A stretch of 64,000 bases of DNA from Saccharomycopsis crataegensis (Eukaryota; Ascomycota; Saccharomycetes; Ascoideales; Saccharomycopsidaceae). Below the pieces are notes generated by a model. That model worked only from the letters and a program-made list of their open reading frames with translations. It made no database searches and was not told where the DNA came from. The first letter of the stretch is position 1. Every line of letters begins with the position of its first letter. The stretch is from NCBI RefSeq assembly GCF_037102585.1, contig NW_027043819.1, positions 2,232,001-2,296,000 of the forward strand. Direction: 5' to 3'. A program made the translations under genes and the position numbers. This document shows positions 1 to 10,274 of the stretch, piece after piece.

Positions 1-605
1 GATGGTTGTTGATCACTAGAAGCTTATGATGATTTTTATAGATAGGGACAACTGAGTGTTCATTGAAGATTTATCTTTAAAGCCAATGTTTTTGTAGATA
101 CTGGCAGTTTCTGATCTTTCATGTGATAACATCATGGTTAATTTATGAAATAAGTGATTTTGCAGTGTTTACTAACCCCCGACAGATGTACATGCACAAT
201 GTAGTTGTATGGTCATTTAAAACTTTTATATGATTAATATATGTGAAATGTTGTATAAGTATTTTCAATAATATAAATGATGCAATTTATTATCACTATC
301 GTAATTAAGATACAAACGAATGATATTTTAAAAAAGAGTTAAAAAAACGAAGCCGTTCTCAATAAGAACAAGCTTTCACAAACAACAGAATGAACTAGTT
401 TGAAAATCCAAAGAAAAGTGATAAAACTGAGTCGAAAGTCTAAATGTAGCAAGAAAATCAAAAGAAATGAAAGTGAAAGAAAAAAAGAAGCATTAAAATA
501 AAGAACTAAACCAATAGATAAATAGAGCCGAAAAGAAAAAAAAAAGGTCAAAATATACACAGAAAAAAGTAATAAATTAAAAAAAAAAAAAAAGTCATAA
601 TACAA
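1..605. other. Gene-free 3' flank of SLN1
   Basis: AT-rich spacer downstream of the SLN1 stop codon. It holds poly-A/poly-purine runs, especially about 480-595. I see no coding region, tRNA or repeat; the only long frame reads as Phe/Leu/Ser low complexity and is the reverse of the A-rich tract. Confidence 0.7.
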
Positions 606-3600
606 TCAATTCACTTCCTTCTCCTCATTTGGGGTTAAAACGGCATCAATGATGTCACCGTTGATGGATCTTAAATGTTGAAGAATTAACTTCTTCAACA
701 AAGATCTTCTTATGGGCTTAGCCAAAAATGAATCCATTCCCTGTTCTAAGCAGTGTTTGACATTGCTATCATCGGTTAAAGCAGTCAAAGCAATAATTGG
801 ACCTCTGAAATTTAGCTCCTCTCTTATATACTTAGTTGCAGCAAGACCGTCAACCCTAGGCATTTGAATATCCATAAAAATCATATCATAAATTGTTGAA
901 CTTGTATCCTGATTATTGAGGGACTTCATTTCATATTCTGCTAATGACTGTTTAACGAATTCTATTGCCTCACCACCATCACAGGCCAAAGAGACATTAT
1001 TAAATCCTTCAAGGCTGAGTAATCTTTGGACAACTTTTTGATTTACCAAATTATCCTCAGCAGCAAGGATCTTGAGTGGGAATCTTTCACCTAACAATTT
1101 TCCAGAGCCAATTCTATGAGTAGTTCCGCTAACGGGTGGTGTTGTTTGGCTGAAAAAGCTGGCACTGGAGGCTTTAAGATCTTCTCGGTGACTCCCCATA
1201 TCATCATGCTCACCCCGAGAAGTCCCTAGAAATTCATCGTAAGGACCATAACTATTAGTTCTTCGCAACTTATTGGTTTTGTTCTCATCTTTATCCGTGC
1301 CTCTGTTATTGCTCAATGGTATTTCACTCGTCACTCCCTTTGACTTGTTTATATAACTTGGACTATTGACAAAATTGAAAGGATTCAGGATATTGTTCAG
1401 GCTGGCTGGTGAAGTGCCCCCATTTCTAAACCCATTATAAGATTGAGCCGTACCAGTGGAGCTACTAGTAACAAAAGCTGGTTTTTCAAGCATTCCCCTT
1501 TCAGATTCAGACGCAGTCAGACCCAGTTTTGCCTTCGATTTAATAGATCCACTTCTCTTGATTGATACCGCTGAGGAAACAGAAAGTCTTCTGGAATGCC
1601 TATTCTTATTTTCACCATCAATAACCAGCTCCCCAACTTTTAATTCTGGCAAAAGCAACTTGAAATTCGTATTATTTTCATCTAAGCTATTGACTGTATC
1701 GACATCGTTACTAACAATAGTGGAAGACACATGATTCAGGTGGTCTTTCGCAGTAGAATTAATGATATTCTCTGCTAGTGGGTCACAAGTGAAATGTTTC
1801 GTCAAATTGTTGTTGATATTAAACTCATCATCAAAAATAATTGCTTGATCTTTCTTATCGACCCAGAATATCTCATTTGTTTGCTTTATTGGAACTCTGA
1901 AAGTGAATTTGCTTCCTTTCCCCATTTCACTCTTCAAAGTAATTTTCCCGTGCATAAGGCCTGCCAATTGCTTACAAATTGATAATCCCAAGCCAGTACC
2001 ACCATATGATCTTGATAGAGTCTGATCACCTTGAACAAACGGTTCAAACACTTGGGTTTGTAATTCGGGAGAAATCCCAGGGCCAGTATCAGAAACAACA
2101 AATTCAAACACCCAATATATTGGATGCTTTCTACTTTTAGTGATGAAATTAGAAGCAGCAGTGGAAATTGGTAAACCAGCAAGCCTTTTTTCTTCCAAAT
2201 TTTCTTGGAAATTCTCGATAAAGGAGTGCACAGACCCATTAACAGAAACATTTGTACTACCATTTTTCCTCTTCATACTTTGGCTGCTATTTCTATTTGA
2301 TGAGTTTTCAGAGTAATCAGTGTCATCAAAATCATTAACTTGTCTTATATGAACTTCTTCGTAGTTACAGGACTTGCTTTTATCTTCATCCCATTGACCC
2401 ACAAGACGAAGTTCTAATTTAACTTCGCCATTAACAGGAGTGAATTTTAGAGAATTTGAAACTAGATTCATCAATACCTGGGAAATTCTATTATCATCCC
2501 CCAATAAGATGAAGTTTCTCATTCTTGTAACAATGATCTTATTTCTCTGTTTATAAAACTCGTCACTACCTTCAACATACTTTGATTTGATAGCATCAAT
2601 CTCCTCACTAGTAAATATTGGTTTGAATTCATCAAATCTAATGGAATTCACATTATTCTCATCTGGACCATTAAAGGTCAAGGAGAAATTAACTCTTGAA
2701 TCATTTGCATTTTTAAGAAAAATTGATTTAATTTGCTTCATCACATCTAACAACATAAACTTCTTAAATTCCAATCTTGTACGGTTCAAATTATTCTTTG
2801 AAAATGTCAATAACTCATTAAGCATGTGAGACAACAAATCACCGCTTTTGTAAATTAACGACAATGATTCGATAACATTAACAATAGTATTCTTTGAGTC
2901 AGTTAATGAAAATTCACTGTTTTCACAACCAATTTGTTCACAATTCTTTCCTTTGCAAATTCTGCCTTGGTACTCCAATGAATCCATAAAATTCTCTTGT
3001 AATTGTTTGAGGTCCTCCTTTGCTATGGCACACATTCCGAGTATACCATTTAAAGGAGTTCTTAATTCATGCGATATATTTGCAATGAAAACAGTTTTGG
3101 ATTCATTAGCCCTTTCAGCTTCAACTTTGGCTTTTTCGAGCTCTCTAGTTCTTTCAAGGACCTTGTCTTCCAAGTCAGAGTATTGCCTTCTAATGAGATA
3201 GCTCATATTATCAAAAGTTTGAGACAACTCAGTTAATTCATCCTTCACAAAGATATATCTTTTTGGATTGAAAACGCTACGCTCTTTAGTATCAACTTTA
3301 AATTCTTTTCCATTTATGGCATTAACGGCAAGTCCAGTCTGTTTTCTATTGAAAAAGGAAGTGAAAGACTTATTTTGATTCAAGAATTTTAAAGAAAACA
3401 AATTCGAGCCAAGAACGGCAGGGTCTTCCGGCGTATTGTCTTTGATGTAATGATAATCTTCATTAGGAGGTTTCTGAGTATCATCTAAATCTTTCCTTGA
3501 AACCCCAAGCTGTTTATTACTATAGGGTAATGATTTAATAAGGGTGAGAGAATGTGAGTTATCGCTACTTACTCCGTTTTGTTCATTAGCGGAGCTTTGT

Positions 3601-5654
3601 GATGGGTATTTCGTGTTTGAATCAGTATTACTAGTATTTGTAACGTCCATCAGCTCATTATCATTGTGATTAACGATATGGTCAGGCGCCTTGGAGTGGG
3701 ATACTTTATTATCATTTGACTTTATTTCCGTTCCACTAAATCGATCAAAGAGTTTCTCATTACTATCACTTTGCCCCCTTCTCTTCTTAATGCGACGGTG
3801 AAGAATATTGCCAAGAGCAAGATATTTTGTTAAAGTTGAAGACCTGAAAAACTTTCCGGTTGAGTGATCTTTATGATTATAACCATTTCCTGTTGCACTT
3901 CCATTCGAACCATCTTCCGGCTTTCCATTAAACATTGCATTCTTCACATTCTCGCCACTTCTCAACGAAAATACCTCGCTAGTTTCCTTTAATCTAGTGA
4001 TAGGTCGAACCGCAAAGTGAGAAATAGGGAAAGTTATGATACACATGAGGATCCAAAGTCCAATGGCTGTTCCCACGATAATTTTTGTAAGTTTATCGCT
4101 TGGTTCCATAAACACAGAACTTTCTTGTTCAACAAAAACAGCCCAATCCACCAAGTTACTATCAATCTTGCTGTAACCGACTGCCATGTTCTTTCCATCT
4201 GGTGTGTTTGTTTTTCTTTTGGTTCCTTCATCTGCGTCCACTAAACAGGTTAAAATGACAGGGAACTCAGTAATTCTGAAATAGACACCTAAAACATACT
4301 CTGAGAAAGTGCTCATCGGTGGAAAGACGTATTTGATATAGTTGATGTTTTCTGAAGAATAATAATCAGTAACAATGGATTTTGGCAAGCTGCTACATTC
4401 TGACGAGCTACAATTAGAAGATGAAGATGATGATGATGTGTTAGTCAGTAATGAAGCATTGCTTAACGTAATCGTACTGTTACCGATGACAATAGTTGTT
4501 GCAGCAGCGATTATTGAAGAATATGTTGACGATGAAGATGATGATGACGAGAAACTTGAAGTTGTTGAAACACGACTAGTAGTGCTGCTGCCTCTAGTAG
4601 AAGATGTTGGAGTGGTAACAATCCTGGTCGTACCATCATTAGGATTAGCTCTTCTAACCAAAGAGGAACTTTTTAAGTTTGAAGCTTTGACCGCCTTTTG
4701 AATCTGTACATTCTTGCTTGTGGAGCTGTTGGAGTTGGCAGGATATCCTTCATTAACTAGAGATGAGTTGTATCCACCCTGTAAAAGTAAAATTCTTCCA
4801 TTATCCACGGCACTATTATCATAAATCACGGATCGTAAAGCTTCTGCAGAATAAATAATAGTTATGTAACCAGCAATTAGTGATGAAGTTGATGAGACAG
4901 AGGAGTTTGGATACACAGGTAGAGTTAACGACATGACAAATCTTTTTGACTGAGAATCCATAACTGGTCCTGAAATAACCCCTGATTTGATGATATTGGT
5001 GGGCAAAGATGTGACGTTTGGATTGAGGATGTAAAGCTCATCTAGCGAAGCCTGCGAGTATGACCCAACAATAGAGACTGTATAATTAGTGTTGTTGCTA
5101 TATGGACTCTGTGAGGTCAATGTGGCAGCAGGGGAACTAGATGACGATGAGCTGCTCTTTGTATGTCTTGGCGAGCTTGATGATGACAGTGAAATTGTTG
5201 GAGTTATCACTTCGGAGGCGTAAGATGACGCATTATTACTAACCAGTCCCACTTCTTCGAGCATTAAATCATATAGTCTTGCCTGAATATAGGTATCTGA
5301 AGAATCTATGAATTTCTGAAGGTAATCTAATGCTCCTTCGGATAACTCAGCAATATCCAGAGTGGAATTAGTGGTTTCTCCGAAATCCGACAAGCTGGCA
5401 ACATATTTCTGGACTGTATCCCTTGTAGAGACCCAATAAAGTTGGTAGTAATTCAGCTGAAGATTTTGCTCCACTTGAGAGGCTTTTAATTTTGCAATAA
5501 CACTGAGTCTTTCAGAGCGAAGCGACAAAAAGTTTCTTGAAAAATAAACCCCGGTGATGATGGCCATGAAGGCGAGAGAGAAAGTCGCCACAAACGAGAC
5601 CAATCCAATTAACTGGGACCGAATGCTCACTCTTAGATACTTGGGGAGGCGCAT
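606..5654 (-). CDS. SLN1: Sln1-type hybrid histidine kinase osmosensor
   Basis: Plasma-membrane hybrid histidine kinase heading the HOG osmostress phosphorelay (Sln1-Ypd1-Ssk1/Skn7). The 1682-residue product starts at an ATG and its N-terminus matches Sln1: a short cytoplasmic arm, a membrane segment at about residues 13-38, a large external domain, a second membrane segment (IIVGTAIGLWILMCIITF), a HAMP-like linker, a coiled coil, a HisKA domain with phospho-acceptor His862 in SHELRTPLNG, an HATPase domain with the GTGLGLSI G2 box, and a C-terminal receiver with phospho-acceptor Asp1595 in FMDIQMPRVDG. It is clearly longer than the S. cerevisiae protein (about 1220 residues), mainly through Ser/Thr-rich runs in the external domain (about residues 145-175 and 340-430) and long Ser/Asn-rich cytoplasmic linkers. 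All catalytic motifs look intact, so an active kinase is expected. Confidence 0.96.
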   Translation of the reverse strand: MRLPKYLRVSIRSQLIGLVSFVATFSLAFMAIITGVYFSRNFLSLRSERLSVIAKLKASQVEQNLQLNYYQLYWVSTRDTVQKYVASLSDFGETTNSTLDIAELSEGALDYLQKFIDSSDTYIQARLYDLMLEEVGLVSNNASSYASEVITPTISLSSSSSPRHTKSSSSSSSSPAATLTSQSPYSNNTNYTVSIVGSYSQASLDELYILNPNVTSLPTNIIKSGVISGPVMDSQSKRFVMSLTLPVYPNSSVSSTSSLIAGYITIIYSAEALRSVIYDNSAVDNGRILLLQGGYNSSLVNEGYPANSNSSTSKNVQIQKAVKASNLKSSSLVRRANPNDGTTRIVTTPTSSTRGSSTTSRVSTTSSFSSSSSSSSTYSSIIAAATTIVIGNSTITLSNASLLTNTSSSSSSSNCSSSECSSLPKSIVTDYYSSENINYIKYVFPPMSTFSEYVLGVYFRITEFPVILTCLVDADEGTKRKTNTPDGKNMAVGYSKIDSNLVDWAVFVEQESSVFMEPSDKLTKIIVGTAIGLWILMCIITFPISHFAVRPITRLKETSEVFSLRSGENVKNAMFNGKPEDGSNGSATGNGYNHKDHSTGKFFRSSTLTKYLALGNILHRRIKKRRGQSDSNEKLFDRFSGTEIKSNDNKVSHSKAPDHIVNHNDNELMDVTNTSNTDSNTKYPSQSSANEQNGVSSDNSHSLTLIKSLPYSNKQLGVSRKDLDDTQKPPNEDYHYIKDNTPEDPAVLGSNLFSLKFLNQNKSFTSFFNRKQTGLAVNAINGKEFKVDTKERSVFNPKRYIFVKDELTELSQTFDNMSYLIRRQYSDLEDKVLERTRELEKAKVEAERANESKTVFIANISHELRTPLNGILGMCAIAKEDLKQLQENFMDSLEYQGRICKGKNCEQIGCENSEFSLTDSKNTIVNVIESLSLIYKSGDLLSHMLNELLTFSKNNLNRTRLEFKKFMLLDVMKQIKSIFLKNANDSRVNFSLTFNGPDENNVNSIRFDEFKPIFTSEEIDAIKSKYVEGSDEFYKQRNKIIVTRMRNFILLGDDNRISQVLMNLVSNSLKFTPVNGEVKLELRLVGQWDEDKSKSCNYEEVHIRQVNDFDDTDYSENSSNRNSSQSMKRKNGSTNVSVNGSVHSFIENFQENLEEKRLAGLPISTAASNFITKSRKHPIYWVFEFVVSDTGPGISPELQTQVFEPFVQGDQTLSRSYGGTGLGLSICKQLAGLMHGKITLKSEMGKGSKFTFRVPIKQTNEIFWVDKKDQAIIFDDEFNINNNLTKHFTCDPLAENIINSTAKDHLNHVSSTIVSNDVDTVNSLDENNTNFKLLLPELKVGELVIDGENKNRHSRRLSVSSAVSIKRSGSIKSKAKLGLTASESERGMLEKPAFVTSSSTGTAQSYNGFRNGGTSPASLNNILNPFNFVNSPSYINKSKGVTSEIPLSNNRGTDKDENKTNKLRRTNSYGPYDEFLGTSRGEHDDMGSHREDLKASSASFFSQTTPPVSGTTHRIGSGKLLGERFPLKILAAEDNLVNQKVVQRLLSLEGFNNVSLACDGGEAIEFVKQSLAEYEMKSLNNQDTSSTIYDMIFMDIQMPRVDGLAATKYIREELNFRGPIIALTALTDDSNVKHCLEQGMDSFLAKPIRRSLLKKLILQHLRSINGDIIDAVLTPNEEKEVN

Positions 5655-6039
5655 TTTCGGTGAAGCGGACTCTTTTCCGGAAACAGAGCTTGTTCTAATC
5701 CTTTAACATTAACCTGATCTATCGCCAATTGTTTATATAGCTTCTTTTAACTTTCTTTTCTTTTTTCAGGGATTCTGTTTTTTTTTTTTTTTTTGCCCTT
5801 CGTGCAGCACGGTGTGTGGGTGCCCTGGTTTTTACTTTGCTCACTCAACATGAATTGAATAATTACTAGATATAAATTACACAGTTCCTAATAAAAAAGG
5901 ATCTATATAGCCTGGTGGATAAAAGGACCGAAAGAAAATAAAGGGAAGAAAAAAATAATTGAAATGGAGAAAGGAGGGGAAAAAAGAAAAAAAAAAAGAA
6001 AAAAAAAAGAATGACAAAACTATCAATACATATAACTAA
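5655..6039. promoter_or_regulatory. SLN1 promoter / velvet 3' flank
   Basis: The 385-bp spacer between two minus-strand genes. A poly-T run near 5778-5793 and a poly-purine tract (5935-6010) stand out; no motif is assigned with confidence. Confidence 0.5.
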
Positions 6040-7446
6040 CTATTCACTTGACTTATCCTCATCTTTAATTTGTTTGAATTCATCATCAATATTCTCATCA
6101 TCAGTTGCCTTAAGCTCCTGTTGCTGTTGAGAAACAGCAGCAGAAGCAGTTTGAGTTGCGCTAGCAATTACGTTCGGACTCGGTATTGGCATTCCAGACT
6201 GATTGGCTTGTCCAGCACCATTAGCCACAGATCCAGTAGCATATTGATTGGACACATTCTGCGGAAGATAATTATACATATAAAACTGATTGCTTGCATT
6301 TGAATAGTTCTGATATCCCCCAGGTTGATTATAGTAGTAGTTCTGATGTGCCGGTGTTTGTGTTTGTGTCTGTGATTGCTGTTGGTGATCCTGATCTTTG
6401 ATTGAATTATCTCCCATGGATCTCTTTTCAGCACCATGCGCAGGTGGTAGTTGTCTGATCGCCGACGATATCTCCGATAAGACCTTCAAGTTATTAACCA
6501 CAGATAATGTGTCATCTTTATTGTTGATGCCATTAATACTGCTACCATCAGCAGGGCCTACTGCTGCAACAGTAACCTGTTGACTATCATCTCTTTTGTT
6601 TGATTTACGAACTCTGATTCGCGAACCCATGCTTTTCAAAGTTAGCGTAAGCTCAGGCGAGGCAGTTAGACCTGGGAAGTATTTGGCATTATAGACTTTG
6701 AAAATTTCTGATTTCATTCCTCCGCGATAAATCAATCCCGAACGGCTGCCAGGCATACCACTCTCATTGCTTAATGGGAATTCCCATAGCCTGAAGTTCA
6801 AACGATAATAACCTTCATACCGAACCGAAATATCGCTAAATACAAAAAAGGCCTTAAAATCATCTTCAGAATCATTAGAGTTGGTGACAACGTTAGCAGC
6901 AACGGTGGTAGTTCCAAAGATGAGATTACTTTTATTCTTTTCAAGGTTTGGTTTCCGTTTTTTGAAATTTTTCTTGGAAGCATCCGTACCCAAATTCTCT
7001 TCATTTTGATCCATCAACTCCGCAGTTGCTGTCATAATAAGGTAGTTGTAAGAATGATCGATCACGTTTCTGTTTCTTTTATTATAAAGGCACACCTTGA
7101 CAATTGGTGGAGGGTCAATAGATCTCCGGCCAGCAACTAGAAATAAGTGTTAGTTAGTTAAACTAAAAAAAAAATCATCTGTGAAGATACCAGTCATCGG
7201 ATAACGAAATTTGTGCTTCTTCTTCTTTGGAGAAGACGCGTCTTTTCCTGGAATAAAATAAATATCACACTGCTTAAGTTTCGCATCGAAAATTAGTAGA
7301 ACAAAAATACAAAACATACATGACTTTGTTGAGCCACATGCTCTTGCCTGGATTGGTTGTTGTGCAATATCAATGGAGAAATTTGGACGAATTGCCTTTA
7401 TTGATTCTTCTGGCAAATACCGAAGTTGATACGCGGTTTTGGCCAT
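6040..7446 (-). CDS. Velvet-domain transcription factor (spliced)
   Basis: Velvet proteins are fungal NF-kB-fold DNA-binding regulators (VosA, VelB, VeA, VelC) that link development, stress and secondary metabolism. The gene has two exons, 7446-7320 and 7136-6040, giving 407 residues from ATG at 7446. Splicing restores the signature: IAQQPIQARACGSTKS joined to FAGRRSIDPPPIVKV, followed by FFVFSDISVRYEGYYRLNF and KVYNAKYFPGLT, then a basic end IRVRKSNK. The domain covers about residues 8-222. A Lys-rich insertion (about 97-111) lies inside it. The C-terminal half is low complexity with a Gln/Asn/Tyr-rich stretch at about 291-346 and an acidic end. The domain order fits a VosA/VelB-like protein, but I cannot say which. 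Such genes are absent from S. cerevisiae and C. albicans as far as I know. The family assignment is firm; the target genes are unknown. Confidence 0.93.
7137..7319 (-). other. Intron of the velvet gene
   Basis: A 183-bp intron with donor GTATGT at 7319, branch-like AACTAAC about 15 bases before the acceptor, and acceptor TTTCTAG ending at 7137. Removing it joins a phase-1 codon (T+TT, Phe43) and restores the velvet motif ACGSTKSFAGRRSIDPPP. A possible internal acceptor (TTTATTCCAG) would produce an immediate stop codon, so it is not used for the full-length product. Confidence 0.9.
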
Positions 7447-8040
7447 TATGGGATTTTCTTATTCTCGACCAACAGCAATAAAATTGGGAATTCTTTCCAA
7501 GTGAGTTGGGATTGCTAAAGTTTAGAAGGAGTGCAGTCTTCGGTAAACGAGGATTGAGTGGGCCTAATTACCGTAATTAACCAATACACAGGACCAGGTT
7601 ATGGGTAAAGCAGTTGATGGATTTCCTCCCGGCTGTTTGGAATAAACATAAACAGAGACCAGACAAGCGGGTTCATGGAAATTCATGTTCCTGGTGGACG
7701 GTTCGCCTCCTCCGCCACGATCAAGGGAGGGTTACCTATTACCGACACAATCAATATGGGGTTCCAGACCCTTCATGTGCGCTTTTCAGATCATTATCAA
7801 TCATTTGCGATACCTACAACAATATTAGTTTTCTGGGGTCAGTGGCGCCTTGGTCTTACGGTTTTCCTTTCTATTAATAAAATGATCTGCAGTTTTCATT
7901 TTTTGTTGTGAATATATAAAAAAAACCTATGACTAGAAAGTGTTGAAAAACCCATTTCCTATTTTATATTCCTTTGCTGTATTTTTCGGAGCTAATATTG
8001 ACATGGAAGTATTTATTAATCTTGGTCAATAATGTCTCGT
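7447..8040. other. Velvet promoter and ATP4 3' flank
   Basis: A 594-bp gene-free spacer. The velvet promoter must be the part next to 7446; it contains a perfect palindrome (7565-7579) and a CCAAT box (7581-7585). The half near 8040 is the AT-rich ATP4 3' region. The open frames at 7614-7911 show no family resemblance. Confidence 0.6.
7565..7579. promoter_or_regulatory. Perfect palindrome in the velvet promoter
   Basis: TAATTACCGTAATTA is a perfect inverted repeat with 7-bp arms around one base, lying 119-133 bp upstream of the velvet ATG and next to a CCAAT box. It is shaped like a dimeric factor site; the factor is unknown. Confidence 0.4.
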
Positions 8041-8751
8041 TTATTTGGCAGCAGCGAAGACCTTTTCAACTTCGGCAACCGCTTGTTGCAAGATCTTGTC
8101 TTGGAACTTAGGGTTGGTGATTTCCTTTTCAACCTTGGCAATGACGGTCTTGGCCAATTGTTCTTGTTCTTGTTGTCTAACGTTAGCTTCGTATCTAACC
8201 CAGGAGTCCAAGGTAGCCTTGGCTTCAGCAGCCAAATCAACCTTTTGTTTCAATTCAAAGGCCTTAGCTTCCAATTCAACAGTTTCCTTGGAGACGTCGA
8301 ACAAAGCGTTGGTGGTGGAAACAACATCTTTCAATTGAGAAACAGAGTCAATACGGCTTTGGACGGCTTCCACGTGGTTAGCTCTGGAGGCGTTCAAGAT
8401 ATCGGTGACGGACTTGACTCTAGCATCGGCAAAGTCTTTGTATAATGGAGCAATAACTTTGGCAATGATGGCGGAGAAGGCAAAGAAAGTACCAGCTAAA
8501 ATAGTTTCTTCATTGACAATATATAATTGATTGGAGACGGCGTAAGTCAAACCAGCAGTGACAGTGGCTAAAATACCGGTCTTGGAAATGGCGTTGTTAC
8601 CTGGCAAGACATCAATGATACTGGCAGCTTTGGCCTTTGGGTCTTCTTGTTGCAAAGCCAATCTAGAAGTAGAGAAACATCTGACGGAAGCTGGGACACC
8701 GGCTGGGCGGGCGTTGAAGGCGGATCTGAGAGCGATTCTGGAGAAGCTCAT
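8041..8751 (-). CDS. ATP4: Mitochondrial F1Fo ATP synthase subunit 4 (b)
   Basis: Subunit b of the peripheral stalk, which holds the F1 head against the membrane-embedded Fo part in the inner mitochondrial membrane. The 236-residue product is of normal length for the family. It opens with an Arg/Ser/Ala-rich mitochondrial presequence (about 1-30), has two hydrophobic segments at about 60-110, then a long charged helix (about 115-230) that forms the stator. Codons are strongly biased (TTG Leu, GGT Gly, AAG Lys), as expected for an abundant protein. It shares a 277-bp divergent promoter with SIL1. Confidence 0.96.
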   Translation of the reverse strand: MSFSRIALRSAFNARPAGVPASVRCFSTSRLALQQEDPKAKAASIIDVLPGNNAISKTGILATVTAGLTYAVSNQLYIVNEETILAGTFFAFSAIIAKVIAPLYKDFADARVKSVTDILNASRANHVEAVQSRIDSVSQLKDVVSTTNALFDVSKETVELEAKAFELKQKVDLAAEAKATLDSWVRYEANVRQQEQEQLAKTVIAKVEKEITNPKFQDKILQQAVAEVEKVFAAAK

Positions 8752-9028
8752 AGTGACACTGACTCTTGATTTTACACTGTATTACTTATGCTAAGGCTTT
8801 TTCAATCTTTTGTTTCTTTAGGGTGTTTTTTGGATTGTTGGTGAGAATTATTGCCCCCGGGTAACTACGTTTTCCTCTTTCATGGTCGCTGCCATTGGCT
8901 GGAAAATGGTTATGTTCGTCGGGTGCGTATAGAGCACGCCACTCCTGCACCACCCATATGGGGAGTTTATTTCTACAACATGGAACCTAAGAAGTCGGTG
9001 TCAAAAAGGCATGATTACCATTTAAATA
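8752..9028. promoter_or_regulatory. Divergent ATP4/SIL1 promoter
   Basis: The 277-bp spacer between two head-to-head start codons. It has an ATTGG (reverse CCAAT) element at about 8893-8897, a plausible HAP-complex site for ATP4. That assignment is inferred from the motif alone. Confidence 0.45.
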
Positions 9029-10024
9029 ATGATGCTCTCAAAAACTGCACTCTTTTCAATCATCAGCAACTCTATAATATGCATGGCCTCAAGTCAAGAG
9101 TTAATCTGTCCTGATTTGAACCTTGAAAACTGCTTTCCAAAGAAGTTTGTGGCAACCAATGAGTGGCAAATCATCAAACCAGGTCAAGAAGTTCCTGAGG
9201 GGCTTCATTACAGACTAAATTTTGAAACAGGGATAAAGCAGGCAAAGCTATTGGATCCTAATGAAAGCGAGGATAATAAGGACCGAGAAATGGCAGTTTT
9301 GGTAAGTGATGAGTCCAATTCTATTCAGGAATTCCAGGATGAAGATTATGATAATCTTTGGGGAAATGATGATCCAGTCAATGTGGTTCTAGAAGAAGTG
9401 ACTCCAGATGAGGGAAAGGGTGAAGGTATAAGCTTCCAACAATCCCTTCAAAATTTACATCATATTTTTCGCTCATCCAAGAATATTGAATCTGTGATTT
9501 CCAATAATTATGATGCTATAGAGAAATCACTCGATTCTTTGATCTATTCTGCTCATGATATCGAATTTGGGAGGGAATTCACTGCAGATAATCTGAATAT
9601 TATTTTATTTTTCTCTATCATCAACAACCCCAACATCGCTCAAATTGATATCAAAGAGAAATTACTACGAATCATTGGCTCTAGTATAAGAAATAATGAA
9701 GAATCATTGCAAAACATAATGCAGTACAATCATGGAGGTGACCCATTACTTAACAGTCTAATAAGCTTCATTGATATTCAATTGACCTCATCGACTGCCA
9801 AGGCATATGTTGATCAGATATTGATCAAACGTACAGTTGGGGTTTTGAATGCTTTAATTTATAATAAGGGAGCATTGGCAGATTTCGAAAGGCTAAAAAT
9901 CAAGGATTTTCTAAGCAACAGGTTCAATTTATTAAACAGTGATGTTAAGAAGAGATGTATCAACTTGTTGAATGATTATGACTTGCTCATAGGTGAACAT
10001 GATACCAGAAGTGATGAACTATAA
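9029..10024 (+). CDS. SIL1: Sil1-type ER nucleotide exchange factor
   Basis: Nucleotide exchange factor for the ER Hsp70 Kar2/BiP; armadillo-fold protein that promotes ADP release during translocation and folding. The 331-residue product has an N-terminal hydrophobic signal peptide, the conserved segment FVATNEWQIIKPGQEVPEGL, and helical repeats behind it. It ends in RSDEL, a variant of the HDEL/KDEL ER-retention signal, which supports ER-lumen residence. The start is the first of two adjacent ATG codons. No cysteines or motifs look damaged. Confidence 0.92.
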   Translation: MMLSKTALFSIISNSIICMASSQELICPDLNLENCFPKKFVATNEWQIIKPGQEVPEGLHYRLNFETGIKQAKLLDPNESEDNKDREMAVLVSDESNSIQEFQDEDYDNLWGNDDPVNVVLEEVTPDEGKGEGISFQQSLQNLHHIFRSSKNIESVISNNYDAIEKSLDSLIYSAHDIEFGREFTADNLNIILFFSIINNPNIAQIDIKEKLLRIIGSSIRNNEESLQNIMQYNHGGDPLLNSLISFIDIQLTSSTAKAYVDQILIKRTVGVLNALIYNKGALADFERLKIKDFLSNRFNLLNSDVKKRCINLLNDYDLLIGEHDTRSDEL

Positions 10025-10274
10025 AATGCCAAAAATGTTATAATCTATTAACACATATTAGATCTAGATTTTGATACCATATGAAGTTGTTAAATAATGT
10101 AAAAATGATGTTTATGGCCTTCTAATATATGAGTCAAAATGTAATTGTTGCTACTTTAGCGTTATTCATGAAGATAAGGTAAAGATTTTCAATTTGTTGA
10201 CAATTAGGAGATGTGCTATTGCGCTATGTCATCTAAGGTACATATATGCATTTGACGGTGCCTCTCAAAACCAT

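Noticed and set aside
7320-7446. Velvet exon 1 read through as a separate 98-residue protein
   Set aside because: Its tail after ACGSTKS is intron sequence with donor, branch and acceptor; only splicing restores the velvet motif.
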